Notes under the pieces: generated by a model
What the model was told of the DNA's origin: nothing
The model's input: the letters and a program-made list of their open reading frames with translations, nothing else
The model's database searches: none
NCBI RefSeq assembly: GCF_003063265.1
Contig: NZ_NERU01000009.1
Location: 1 to 64,000 of the forward strand
Direction: 5' to 3'
DNA: 64,000 bases
Source of the DNA: Limnohabitans sp. WS1
GTDB lineage: Bacteria > Pseudomonadota > Gammaproteobacteria > Burkholderiales > Burkholderiaceae_C
Position numbers and translations under genes: made by a program
Shown here: piece by piece, positions 51,040 through 60,036 of the stretch
How the letters are laid out: every line of letters begins with the position of its first letter
Position numbering within the stretch: position 1 is the stretch's first letter

Positions 51040-51172
51040 CAATGCGATGGGTGGTGGTCTGCGGGGCTGATCGCAACGAGGGCGTCGCTCCTGCAAATAC
51101 CCCGTAACGGATGGTTTTTTGCCTTTGTAGGAGCCCCGCCCTCGGGGCGATGGGTGGTGGTCTGCGAGGCAT
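51040..51172 (+). repeat. Two partial REP-like elements
   Basis: A 3' half (GATGGG...GTCGCTCCT, about 51042-51093) and a 5' half (TGTAGGAGCCCCG...GCGAGGC, about 51127-51172) of the 72-nt element, 30-odd bases apart. They fill most of the 304-base gap between the membrane protein and the AlbA_2 gene, together with the terminator at 51269. Confidence 0.75.
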
Positions 51173-51268
51173 GCTTGTTGCCGGGTTTGATGGGCGGATC
51201 AGCCGACTTCGATTCCAGTGTTTCTCGTAAGATGCTGACCATTCAAAGGATGTTCCAAGATCAAAAAT

Positions 51269-51291
51269 CGCCAATATTTTTGGCGTTTTTT
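51269..51291 (+). terminator. Rho-independent terminator
   Basis: CGCCAA (51269-51274), loop TATTT, TTGGCG (51280-51285), then six T. It separates the zinc-ribbon/membrane-protein unit from the AlbA_2 gene 40 bases downstream. Confidence 0.75.
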
Positions 51292-51331
51292 GTTTCCTTT
51301 AAAACTACTATTTTCAAGGATGAGGTCACAC

Positions 51332-52996
51332 ATGAACCCAACTGCGTTAAGCGCCGTGCTGGATGAACTGATGGCCACTTGGGAAAACGAGGTGGTCGAG
51401 TTCAAGCAGGCGGGCCATGACTACGACACCGACAAGATCGGTGAGTATTTCTCTGCCTTGGCCAACGAGGCCAATTTGCGTGGTGTGGACCGGGCGTGGC
51501 TGGTGTTTGGCGTGAACAACAAAACCCGCAGTGTGATGGGCACCGATTACAGGCCAGAGCCTGAGCGTTTGCAGAGCCTGAAGGCCCAGATTGCCGACAG
51601 CACAGAGCCCAGCATCACGTTGCGCAACATCCATGTGCTGCAACACGCCGCCGGCCGCGTGGTGCTGATGGAGGTTCCGCCCGCCCCAAGGGGCATGCCC
51701 ATTGCCTGGAAGGGCCACTACTACGCCAGAGCGGGTGAAAGCCGTACATCCTTGGGTTTGGACAAGCTCGACGAAATTCGCCAGCAAACGCTGATGACGG
51801 ATTGGACGGCTCAGCTGGTGCCCGGTGCCACGTTGGCACATTTAGACGCGCCCGCTTTGCAGTTAGCACGCAACGCTTTTGCAAAAAAGTACGCCAACCG
51901 TTTTGCCACCGGAGAGGTGATGGCCTGGCCAGTGGCTGTGTTTTTAGAACGTGCGCACTTGTTGCGCGATGGCCAGATTACGCGGGGCACTTTGCTGTTA
52001 TTGGGCAAATCAACGTCTGCGCATTTGCTTTCGCCACACCCCGCGCAACTGACCTGGAAGCTGGAAGGGCCAGAGCGTGCCTACGAGCATTTTGGCTTGC
52101 CGTTTTTGGTGGCGACGAGTGAGTTGTATCAACGCATACGCAATGTTCAGGTTCGCATCCTGCCGGACAACGTGTTGATTCCGGTGGAGGTGTCCAAGTA
52201 CGACCAGCGTGTGGTGCTGGAGGCTTTGCACAACTGCATTGCGCACCAAGACTACAGCCGCTGTGGCCGCATTGTGGTGACTGAAACCCCTGCCACCTTG
52301 GTGTTTGAGAACGAGGGGCAGTTTTTTGAAGGCCATCCCGATGATTACATTGCGGGCAACAAAACACCCCGCCGTTACCGCAACCCGTTTTTAGCCCAGG
52401 CCATGGCCGAGCTGAACATGATCGACACCATGGGCTACGGCATTCACTGGATGCACCGGGAGCAAGCCCGCCGCTATTTCCCCATGCCCGACTACGACCT
52501 GAGCGAAGCAGGGGTGGTGCGCATGACGGTGTATGGCAGCGTGGTGGATTTGTCGTATAGCCGTCTTTTGATCCAAAAGACGGATTTGCCTTTGGCCGAT
52601 GTGTTGGCCTTGGATCGGGTGCAGAAAAAGCTGCCCATTCCCACGGAAGCGGCCGACCGCCTGCGCAAATCCGGCTTGATTGAGGGGCGCAAGCCCAATT
52701 TTCATGTGGCCGCGCACATTGCCAAGGCCACGGGCAGCGTGGCAGCCTACCTGCGCACTCGTGGGCAAGACGACGCTTTCTACCTCAAACAGATCACCGA
52801 CTACTTGGCGGTGAACGGCGAAGCCAGTCGTGCCGACATCAACCAATTGCTGCTGAACAAACTCAGCGACGCTCTTAGCGATGGGCAGAAGTACACCAAG
52901 GTGAGCAATTTGCTGGGCAAGTTGCGCCGCCGGGGGGCAATTGTGAATGTGGGGTCGGACGCTGCACCACGCTGGCAATTGATCCAGATGAATTAG
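51332..52996 (+). CDS. AlbA_2/Schlafen-like ATP-binding protein (second type)
   Basis: A 554-residue protein with the AlbA_2 domain first (WENEVVEFKQAGHDYDTDKI, then ANEANLRGVDRAWLVFGVNN), a GHKL-type ATP-binding region (VVLEALHNCIAHQDYSR, with LVFENEGQFFEG) and a C-terminal winged helix (ADINQLLLNKLSD...KVSNLLGKLRRRGAIVN). The start at 51332 follows GAGG; ATG 51320 is an alternative. The gene is only distantly like 39098-40528 but shares its architecture. It has its own transcription unit after a terminator and is followed by paired inverted repeats. A regulatory or sensor role in defence is inferred. Confidence 0.8.
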   Translation: MNPTALSAVLDELMATWENEVVEFKQAGHDYDTDKIGEYFSALANEANLRGVDRAWLVFGVNNKTRSVMGTDYRPEPERLQSLKAQIADSTEPSITLRNIHVLQHAAGRVVLMEVPPAPRGMPIAWKGHYYARAGESRTSLGLDKLDEIRQQTLMTDWTAQLVPGATLAHLDAPALQLARNAFAKKYANRFATGEVMAWPVAVFLERAHLLRDGQITRGTLLLLGKSTSAHLLSPHPAQLTWKLEGPERAYEHFGLPFLVATSELYQRIRNVQVRILPDNVLIPVEVSKYDQRVVLEALHNCIAHQDYSRCGRIVVTETPATLVFENEGQFFEGHPDDYIAGNKTPRRYRNPFLAQAMAELNMIDTMGYGIHWMHREQARRYFPMPDYDLSEAGVVRMTVYGSVVDLSYSRLLIQKTDLPLADVLALDRVQKKLPIPTEAADRLRKSGLIEGRKPNFHVAAHIAKATGSVAAYLRTRGQDDAFYLKQITDYLAVNGEASRADINQLLLNKLSDALSDGQKYTKVSNLLGKLRRRGAIVNVGSDAAPRWQLIQMN

Positions 52997-53130
52997 AGAT
53001 TTGCAGAGAAAAATGAGAGATTTGCCGAGAGATTTTCAATTATTCCCAATGAAATCAATAACTTATTTCGTTCGGCATACATCTCAAAACCATGTAACTG
53101 AAGAGAGGTTGCAGAGAAAAAAAGAAACAC

Positions 53131-53196
53131 TTGTGGAGCCTGAAACCGTTTTGAGGCTCCACAAAACAGTTTGTGGCGTTTACAGACTCCACAAAC
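53131..53196. repeat. Two adjacent inverted repeats sharing a TTTGTGG/CCACAAA core
   Basis: TTGTGGAGCCT (53131-53141) pairs with AGGCTCCACAA (53154-53164), and GTTTGTGG (53169-53176) with CCACAAAC (53189-53196). Both are built from the same TTTGTGG/CTCCACAAA words. They lie in the 790-base gap after the AlbA_2 gene; the stretch 52997-53130 holds nothing recognisable except repeats of GAGATTTGC. They could be operator sites, a terminator or a recombination site. Confidence 0.5.
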
Positions 53197-53409
53197 GCTG
53201 GCAAAAAGTAATCGCTCAATGAAGATCAAGTTCAAAACCCAGGCCTCCCAATAGGCCCCCGTGAAGGCGGTTGTGGATTGCTTTGCGGCTCCGGCTTCAT
53301 CTGTGCGCGAAGATCAGAAAATTTCTGAGCCATGGGTCTTGCCTTCCTTTCGAAGTTGCTCCAAGTGTTCGTCATCAAGACGTTTTAGATTCTGAGGAAA
53401 AGGCCTGGT

Positions 53410-53535
53410 TCATGCGGCTTTGAGAACCATGTCGATGTGCATGGACGAGTAAGGACAGACCACCCCGCCAGACTCAGTGCGCTCCAGCAGCCCCAAATCA
53501 GCCAGCGCCACCACGTCTCCTGCACGCGCTTGACG
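53410..53535 (-). pseudogene. C-terminal remnant of an HTH (COG4190-like) regulator
   Basis: On the minus strand the frame ending at 53410 encodes about 41 residues, DVVALADLGLLERTESGG, then VVCPYSSMHIDMVLKAA. This resembles the C-terminus of small MarR-like regulators/antitoxins of the COG4190 type. Upstream the frame runs straight into the antisense of the alarmone-hydrolase remnant, so the DNA-binding half is lost and the junction is chimeric. Identification is by pattern only. Confidence 0.45.
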
Positions 53536-53547
53536 TCGCGGTCCACC

Positions 53548-53658
53548 AAGCAGGCCAATTTCGACTGGGCCGCCGCCGTGGTTGCTGGTCAGCGCGGCGT
53601 GCATCCGGGGTTGGAGGCGGTGTTTGATGGCTTGTATGCGCGGAGGTTGACTGTGTAA
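53548..53658 (+). pseudogene. 3' end of the alarmone-hydrolase gene (copy 3, fragment)
   Basis: Codons from 53548 read [20 protein letters not shown], then GLEAVFDGLYARRLTV and TAA-type end, matching the last 36 residues of the genes at 47987 and 49349. The HD motifs are absent. It lies 128 bases before the large helicase gene, fused at its 5' side to the HTH remnant. Confidence 0.85.
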
Positions 53659-53786
53659 GCGAAGAGTCAAATCGGGTCCTTTAACCCTGCTGCGCAAGGC
53701 CATAGGTTTTGACGTAATTTGTTGGCTTGGGGCTTGCTTTCTCAACAATAGTATTCTTCGGGCTTGCCAAAACCTACCCGCCCAAA

Positions 53787-56700
53787 ATGAGCCAAGACAT
53801 TCACGCCAAGTTGCAAACCAGTCGCAAAGAGTTGCTTGACATTGGTTTGCGCAACAACCTGATCAGTTTCAAGAAGAACGCCAAAAATTTAGCCATTGTT
53901 CAGCGGTTGGGCACCGAGGTTTTTGAGGCGTTGTATGTGGCCGAAAAAGCCTTGGGTTTTGTGGGCATGGCCAAGACGGCGCAAGCCAAAATCGCCGATG
54001 CGGGCGACTCGCTCGAAGAGGGTCAGGCGCAAGACCAAGAGTTGCTGGAAGAGCTGAGTCTGGCCGAGGAGCCGGTGGCTGCACCCGATGTGGCCACTGA
54101 GGGTGCGGGCAGCACGCGTCGTGCGCCCGCGCAGATGTTGCAAACCGCGCTGGAGTCTGAGCGCCTGTTTTTGCAGCTGCTCAAGATGCAGGCTGAGGCC
54201 AAGACTTTTGTGGAGGAGCAAGGCGTCAACATCTTGTTTCTGGCGGTAGGTTTTTTGCATTGGTACGAAAGCGAAAGCGCCTCCGAGGCACGGCGTGCGC
54301 CCTTGGTGCTGGTGCCGGTCAGGCTGGAGCGGGCGTCTGCACAAGACCGTTACAAGGCCGCTTACACCGGTGACGACTTGGTGTTCAATTTGTCGCTGGC
54401 CGCCAAGATGCGCAGCGATTTCGGGATTCAACTGCCCGAGGTGGACCCCGAGGCCGAGATGGATGTGGCGGCATTGCAGCGCTACATGGCGGATGTGCAA
54501 AGTGCCGTGAGTCCCCAGCCGCGCTGGTCTGTGCAGCCCGACGACATGGTGTTGGGGTTTTTCTCATTCGGCAAGTTCTTGATGTTCAAGGATTTGGACC
54601 CGCAAAGCTGGCCCGCTGACAGTGCGCCCGCCAGTCACCCGCTGATCGGGCGCTTGATGGGGCAGGGCTTTGGCGATGCACAAGCGGCGTTTGACGAGGA
54701 TGTACGCATTGACACGGTGATTGCGCCGGGCGAGGTGCATTTCGTCAAGGATGCAGACAGCAGCCAGACGCAGGCGATTTTGGAGGTGCGGGCGGGCTCC
54801 AACCTGGTGATTCAGGGGCCGCCGGGCACGGGCAAGTCGCAGACCATCACCAACTTGATCGCCGAGCTGACCAGCCAGGGCAAGTCGGTTTTGTTTGTGT
54901 CAGAAAAAATGGCGGCGTTGGAGGTGGTCAAGCGTCGCTTGGACGAGTGCCATTTGGGCGATGCGGTTTTGGAGCTGCACAGCCAACGCGCCACCAAGAC
55001 GTCGGTGCTGGCCGAGCTGCGGCGCTCGTTGGAGCAAGGCAAGCCCTTGAACGACAGTGGCCAGCGTGACATCGAGAGCCTGCGCGTGGTGCAGGAGCAG
55101 CTCAACCGGTATTGCGATGCGGTCAGCGCCAATGTGGGCGCGAGTGGCTTGCCTTTTTTGGTGGTGCTGGGGCATTACCTGCGCTGCAAGCGTGAGTGGC
55201 CGATGTTGTCACCTTTGGCGTTTGCACCCATGGCGGCGTGGACGCAAGACCATTTCCATACACAGCGTGAAAAGTTGCAGGCGCTGGCGCTGCAGGTCAA
55301 GGCCATGGGCCGGCCGGATGGCAATCCTTTTTGGGGATCGGAGCGCACTTACCTCACACCCATTGAAGAAAACGAAGCCGCCGTGGCCTTGGCGCAGGCG
55401 CTTTCGCATGTTCAAGCGCTGCAGGCCCACGCGACGGCTTTGTCGCAGCGCCTGATGCTGGGCCAACCGGCCACGCTCCAGGACATGGCCGTGGTGTGCC
55501 GTGCAGCTCGCCGGGCGCAAGAGGCGCCCAAGCTGACAGGGGTGCATTTGTCGACGCAAGACTGGCAGTTGCGCCGCGATGCTTTGCTCGCCCTGTTGGC
55601 GGCTGGGCAGGCGATGAGCCAATTGCATTCGGCGTTTGCGCCGCGCTTGATCGATCTGGCCTGGGAAAAGGATTTGTTGTCTGTGCGGCAGGCCTTGCTC
55701 AGCCACGGCAGCAAATGGTGGCGCTTTTTGTCGAGCGAGTTCAGGGCGGCCAAAGGGCAGCTTCAAGCGTTGGCCAAAACAGAGTTGCCCAAGGCCGTGC
55801 CCGAGATGTTGGCCATGGTGGATGCGGTGCTGGCGTACCAGCAGCATCAAAAGGTGTTCGACCAGCACCAGGGTTTGGGCCAGGCTTTGCTGGGTGCGCA
55901 GTGGCAGGGGGTGCAGTCCGATTGGCCGGTGCTGCAGCGCATCACCGAATGGGTGATGGTGTTGCACGACGATTTGGGGCGAGGCACTTTGCCTGCGGGC
56001 ATCGTGGACTTTTTGGCGGGTCATGCCGATGCGGCGGGTTTGGGGGCGATGGCCGACGAGGTGCAAGCGGGCACGGCGCAGCTGCAGGGGGTGTTGGGCC
56101 AGGTGCGCGTCATCCTGGGGCTGGCGTCTAAAGGGGTGGCAGAGGTGGGTGAAGGGGTGGGTGCAGATTTGCAGACCACGCCTTTGCCGGACTTGGCGGC
56201 GCAATTGCAGAAGTGGCAAGCCTCGCTGGCCGATCTGTACCAGGTGGCCCGATTCAATGCTTTGGCAGGGCAGGTGCGCGAGGCCACGCTGGGCGCATTT
56301 GCAGATTGGGCGGTCCGCTGCGAGCAGGCGGAGCAGATCACGGCCTTGTTGGATCTGACTTGGTATTCGGGCTTGATTCAGGGGGTGTATGCGAGCGAGC
56401 CTTTACTGCAGCGCTTTGACCGCATTCAGCACGAACACCAAATTGAGCGTTTCAGGGCCTTGGACTTGGCGTCCATGCAGCATGCGCAAACGCAGTTGGC
56501 TGCGCAGGTTTGGGCCCGAAAGCCAAGCTTGGGGCAGCCGGGTGAGATGGCGGTTTTGCGCACCGAGCTCAACAAAAAGCGCAAACATTTGCCCATTCGG
56601 CAGTTGATGGCGCAAGCGGGCCGGGCCATTCAGCAGATCAAACCCGTGTTCATGATGAGCCCGATGTCGATTGCCAATTTTTTGCCGCCGGGCAAGATGT

Positions 56701-58550
56701 CATTTGATGTGGTGATCTTTGACGAAGCCTCGCAGGTCAAGGCGGTGGACGCGTTCGGGGCCATCATGCGGGGCAAGCAGTTGGTGGTGGTGGGGGACGA
56801 CCGTCAAATGCCGCCGACTGATTTTTTTGGGCGCGAGATGGATCTGGACGACGAAGAGAGCAGCACCGCCGACATTGAGAGCATTTTGAGTCTGTGCAAG
56901 GTGGCCGGTTGCCCAGAGCGTTACTTGCGCTGGCATTACCGCAGCCGACACGAGTCTTTGATCGCGGTGTCCAATGCCGAGTTTTACGAGAGCAAGCTGG
57001 TGATTTTCCCGAGTGCGGGCACCAACGCATTGGCCAGTGGCATTCACCTGACGCATTTGCCTGAAACGGTGTACGACCGGGGCCGCACCCGCACCAACAA
57101 GGAAGAGGCCAAGGCCGTGGCGCAAGCCGTGATGGCGCATGCACTGAGCCAGCCACACATGACGCTGGGCGTGGCCGCTTTCAGCGTGGCGCAGCGCGAC
57201 TTGATCAGTGTCGAGGTGGAGTTGCTGCGTCGCAAAACACCCGAGGCCGAGGCCTTTTTCTCTCGCCATCCGAACGAGCCGTTCTTTGTCAAAAACCTGG
57301 AGAACATCCAAGGCGATGAGCGCGATTCGATTTTTATCAGCGTGGGCTACGGGCGCAACGAGTCGGGCCGGGTGGCCAAAGAGTTTGGGCCGCTGAACAA
57401 GGACGGCGGGCACCGCCGTCTGAATGTGTTGATCACCCGGGCCAAGATGGTGATGCGGGTCTTCAGCAACTTCAAGGCCGATGAACTGGAGCTGGATGCA
57501 ACGGCCAAGCACGGTGTGCGTGCCCTGAAAAACTTTTTGAAATTTGCGGAAACGCGTGAGCTGGAAGTGGCTCAGGAAACAGGGCGGGGTGTGGATTCGC
57601 CCTTCGAGTCCGAGGTGCTGTCCGCCCTGCGTTCCTTGGGCTACAACGTCGAGCCGCAGGTCGGGACAGCGGGTTATTTCATTGACATGGCGGTCCGTCA
57701 TCCGGATTTGCCGGGCCGTTATCTGTTGGCCATTGAGTGCGATGGTGCGGCCTATCACAGCTCCCGTTCCGCCCGCGACCGTGACCGTTTGCGCCAGGCT
57801 GTGCTCGAAGGTTTGGGTTGGACGTTCCACCGTATCTGGAGCACAGACTGGTTCCGCAACCGTCAGCAAGAAATTGAGCGGGTTGTGGCCGCGATTGAGG
57901 CGGCCCAATTGGCGGCCGACCAAGAACAGCCCCTGCAAACCAGCATGCCCGCCGCGGTGCCGCATGTGATTGCACGGGACAGCACGGAAGCGCCCGCCGC
58001 TTCGAGTTTTGCCGTGCCGTATCTGAAGGCACAGCTGCCGTCTGTGCTGGATGTGCAGATGCACCAGGTGGGGGTTGTAGCGCTGGGCCAAATGATGGCC
58101 AAGGTGGTGAGCGTTGAGGGGCCTGTGCACTTGGCCGAAGTCACGCGCCGCTTGATGGAGGCGTTTGGCATTGTGCGGGCCGGGGCTCGAATCGCTTCGT
58201 CGGTGCAGGATGCCGTCAACGAAGGTCAGCGACGTCAGTGGGTGGAATTGCGGGGCGAATTTTTGTATGAGCCGGGCAAGTTTGATTTTGTGGTGCGTGA
58301 CCGCTCTGCTTGGCCCAGCGCCGAGCGCAAAATCGAATGGGTGGCCCCCGAGGAGATAGACGCCGCTTTGCTCGAGTCTTTGCGCTTGGGTTTTTCACTC
58401 AGCAGGCAAGACGCTGCAGGCGCCGCCATCGAGATGCTGGGTTTTGGACGCTCCACGCAAAGAATAGCCGCCGCAGTGGACGAACGTTTGGACCACTTGA
58501 TCACGACGCAACGGGCCACCTTGAAAGCGGGCATGGTGTTTTTGGTGTAG
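53787..58550 (+). CDS. DUF4011-helicase-Vsr defence protein (Hhe-like)
   Basis: A 1587-residue protein. The N-terminal DUF4011 region has LQTSRKELLDIGLRNNLISF, then VEEQGVNILFLAVGFLHWYE. The SF1 helicase has Walker A IQGPPGTGKSQTITNL (about residue 343), Walker B FDVVIFDEASQVKAVDA (about 973), VVVGDDRQMPPT and WHYRSRHESLIAVSNAEFY. The nuclease has SPFESEVLSALRSLGY, GYFIDMAV and AIECDGAAYHSS (about 1270-1330), a Vsr/DUF559-type endonuclease. A DUF3320-like domain ends the protein. This order matches the single-gene Hhe defence family as I remember it. The ATG at 53787 (MSQDIHAKL) is preferred over upstream codons in the same frame. Confidence 0.87.
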   Translation: MSQDIHAKLQTSRKELLDIGLRNNLISFKKNAKNLAIVQRLGTEVFEALYVAEKALGFVGMAKTAQAKIADAGDSLEEGQAQDQELLEELSLAEEPVAAPDVATEGAGSTRRAPAQMLQTALESERLFLQLLKMQAEAKTFVEEQGVNILFLAVGFLHWYESESASEARRAPLVLVPVRLERASAQDRYKAAYTGDDLVFNLSLAAKMRSDFGIQLPEVDPEAEMDVAALQRYMADVQSAVSPQPRWSVQPDDMVLGFFSFGKFLMFKDLDPQSWPADSAPASHPLIGRLMGQGFGDAQAAFDEDVRIDTVIAPGEVHFVKDADSSQTQAILEVRAGSNLVIQGPPGTGKSQTITNLIAELTSQGKSVLFVSEKMAALEVVKRRLDECHLGDAVLELHSQRATKTSVLAELRRSLEQGKPLNDSGQRDIESLRVVQEQLNRYCDAVSANVGASGLPFLVVLGHYLRCKREWPMLSPLAFAPMAAWTQDHFHTQREKLQALALQVKAMGRPDGNPFWGSERTYLTPIEENEAAVALAQALSHVQALQAHATALSQRLMLGQPATLQDMAVVCRAARRAQEAPKLTGVHLSTQDWQLRRDALLALLAAGQAMSQLHSAFAPRLIDLAWEKDLLSVRQALLSHGSKWWRFLSSEFRAAKGQLQALAKTELPKAVPEMLAMVDAVLAYQQHQKVFDQHQGLGQALLGAQWQGVQSDWPVLQRITEWVMVLHDDLGRGTLPAGIVDFLAGHADAAGLGAMADEVQAGTAQLQGVLGQVRVILGLASKGVAEVGEGVGADLQTTPLPDLAAQLQKWQASLADLYQVARFNALAGQVREATLGAFADWAVRCEQAEQITALLDLTWYSGLIQGVYASEPLLQRFDRIQHEHQIERFRALDLASMQHAQTQLAAQVWARKPSLGQPGEMAVLRTELNKKRKHLPIRQLMAQAGRAIQQIKPVFMMSPMSIANFLPPGKMSFDVVIFDEASQVKAVDAFGAIMRGKQLVVVGDDRQMPPTDFFGREMDLDDEESSTADIESILSLCKVAGCPERYLRWHYRSRHESLIAVSNAEFYESKLVIFPSAGTNALASGIHLTHLPETVYDRGRTRTNKEEAKAVAQAVMAHALSQPHMTLGVAAFSVAQRDLISVEVELLRRKTPEAEAFFSRHPNEPFFVKNLENIQGDERDSIFISVGYGRNESGRVAKEFGPLNKDGGHRRLNVLITRAKMVMRVFSNFKADELELDATAKHGVRALKNFLKFAETRELEVAQETGRGVDSPFESEVLSALRSLGYNVEPQVGTAGYFIDMAVRHPDLPGRYLLAIECDGAAYHSSRSARDRDRLRQAVLEGLGWTFHRIWSTDWFRNRQQEIERVVAAIEAAQLAADQEQPLQTSMPAAVPHVIARDSTEAPAASSFAVPYLKAQLPSVLDVQMHQVGVVALGQMMAKVVSVEGPVHLAEVTRRLMEAFGIVRAGARIASSVQDAVNEGQRRQWVELRGEFLYEPGKFDFVVRDRSAWPSAERKIEWVAPEEIDAALLESLRLGFSLSRQDAAGAAIEMLGFGRSTQRIAAAVDERLDHLITTQRATLKAGMVFLV

Positions 58551-59317
58551 CACGCGCCATGGGCACCCCTTTGCAGCCTCGAAAGCAGGTCAAATCTGCG
58601 ACCTGATTGCAGCCTCCAAATTCACGTTTGATGGTGGGTTCGGTGGCTTTTTTCTGTCGCACATTTGGGAATACTGCCTCGTCAATTTGGGAATTTGGGT
58701 GCCCCTTAAAGGTGATGGTCTTTGCAAAGTGCAGATAAGCGTTTTTACAAACGGAGGCCTTTGCTGACCACTGAATCAACAATTTGCGTGACATCTTGAC
58801 CGTGTCAGACACCGACGGATCCCCCGAGCACAAGTAGGCCGACTTTGACTGGGCAGCCACCGTGGTGGCTGACCTGTGCGGCGTGCACTTGGGGCTGGGG
58901 GCGGTGTTTGATGGGCTGTCAGTGCGGAAGTTGGGTTGGGTTGATGCGGCGAATTCGCCAAGAGGGGGGTGGCGAATGGGCTTGGATCGGCGTTCAAACC
59001 TTGCCCAAGCACTGTGTTCAAATTTGTCTCGCAGGCTGCGGGGAAAATTCAATGGACACCAGAAGGTGACCCTAAGAATTTTTGGATTGATCCGGCCCAT
59101 TGAAGTCTTGAACGGTATTCGAGGCATTGATTTTTTTGTGGGGTCTGCCCCTTTGGTTGATGGGCTTGGAACACGCCCTTGGCGTTGACCGAGAAATGCA
59201 CGGCTGAAAAATTTTGAAAAATCGGACAGACATGAACCCATCGCCTCGGGGGCGTGGCCCCACAAAATCCGGGTTCTGGTATTGGGCGGGGTCTTACAAA
59301 ATGCGGGGTCTACCCAA
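58551..59317. other. Gene-poor gap between defence island and photosynthesis genes
   Basis: After the helicase stop there is no supported intact gene for about 1 kb (to the BLUF gene at 59574). It holds the alarmone-hydrolase remnant at 58820 and, from about 59240, decayed REP-like sequence. A minus-strand frame around 58600-58796 (MSRKLLIQWSAKAS...) is open but has no recognisable family, SD or neighbour, so it is not called as a gene. Confidence 0.6.
58820..58938 (+). pseudogene. 3' end of the alarmone-hydrolase gene (copy 4, decayed)
   Basis: The frame reads SPEHK, then TAG, then ADFDWAATVVADLCGVHL, then GLGAVFDGLSVRKLGWV. This matches [20 protein letters not shown] and the end of the intact genes, with the Gln codon turned to TAG and several substitutions. 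It lies 270 bases after the large helicase, so that helicase is bracketed by two hydrolase tails. Confidence 0.8.
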
Positions 59318-59572
59318 GTAGGAGCGACGCCCTCGTCGCGATAACCTTCGCAGACCACCACCCATCGCCCCGGGGGCGGGGCTCCTACAAAATGCGGGGC
59401 ATTTCCCCATGTAGGAGCGACGCCCTCGTCGCGAAAAGCCTCGCAGACCACCACCCATCGCCCCGGGGGCGGGGCTCCTACAAAATGCAGGGTCTTCCCA
59501 TGTAGGAGCGACGCCCTCGTCGCGATCACCTTCGCAGACCACCACCCATCTCCCCGGGGGCGGGGCGCCTAC
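59318..59572 (-). repeat. Three REP-like elements at the right border of the island
   Basis: Units at 59318-59389, 59411-59482 and 59502-59572 in the opposite orientation to the earlier arrays. Each has GCGACG/CGTCGC with loop CCCT (AGGG on the other strand) and GCCCCG/CGGGGC with loop GGGG. Spacers are about 20 bases. A decayed copy lies at about 59240-59297. The array ends two bases before the stop of the BLUF gene. Confidence 0.9.
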
Positions 59573-59573
59573 A

Positions 59574-60023
59574 TCAAGCTTTGCTGGCAGGCAAGCGGAT
59601 GGGGTGTCCGGTTTCGAGCAAGTCGAGCATTTGTTGCATGACCTGTGGGCCTGGTGCCGAGTAGGGGTCGAAGTCTGGGTGTTGCAGTCTGACCATGGGG
59701 TCGTCGACCGACAGGTGCACGAGTGCCATGGACCATTCGCCAAAGCGCCGTTCGTTGATCTCTTCGTAGTGGCGCAGTTCCACGTCTTGGTGTCGTGTGT
59801 CGGCACAGATGCGGCGGTACAGGGCGTTGACACGGCCGCGTTCGCCTTCGAGCACTTGAAAGAAAAAACCTTGTCCTTGGCACAGCACACCCGTGATGCC
59901 CATGTCCGGGTTGTTTTGGTGGGCTTGTTGCAAGATGGTGGTGGTCATCGTGGTGGTTTGAGGCCCCGCTGCCCGGCTGACGTACAGAAGTCGCACATTG
60001 ATGCGGTGGCTGCGAACTCTCAT
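59574..60023 (-). CDS. BLUF-domain blue-light sensor
   Basis: A 149-residue stand-alone BLUF protein. The FAD-pocket residues are visible: the Tyr in RLLYVSRA, the Asn pair in QNNPDMGITGVL, the Gln in FFFQVLEGE and the Trp in FGEWSMAL. No output domain is attached, so signalling would go through a partner. It lies just downstream of crtB in the same direction, with 13 bases between them, and may share the crtI-crtB transcript. Blue-light control of the photosynthesis genes, as with AppA in Rhodobacter, is a reasonable inference but not shown. Confidence 0.9.
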   Translation of the reverse strand: MRVRSHRINVRLLYVSRAAGPQTTTMTTTILQQAHQNNPDMGITGVLCQGQGFFFQVLEGERGRVNALYRRICADTRHQDVELRHYEEINERRFGEWSMALVHLSVDDPMVRLQHPDFDPYSAPGPQVMQQMLDLLETGHPIRLPASKA

Positions 60024-60036
60024 GGGTTCTTTCTCA

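Noticed and set aside
53001..53222. 73-codon + frame after the AlbA_2 gene (MQRKMRDLPRD...)
   Set aside because: It covers the inverted repeats, has no SD and no recognisable family.
58501..59529. 342-codon minus-strand frame across the gap after the large helicase
   Set aside because: It reads through REP-like repeats, the antisense of the hydrolase remnant and the helicase end; no domain is recognisable.
17091..59573. Prophage or integrative element
   Set aside because: No integrase, transposase, tRNA attachment site, phage structural or plasmid replication gene was found; only defence and metabolic genes and REP-like repeats.
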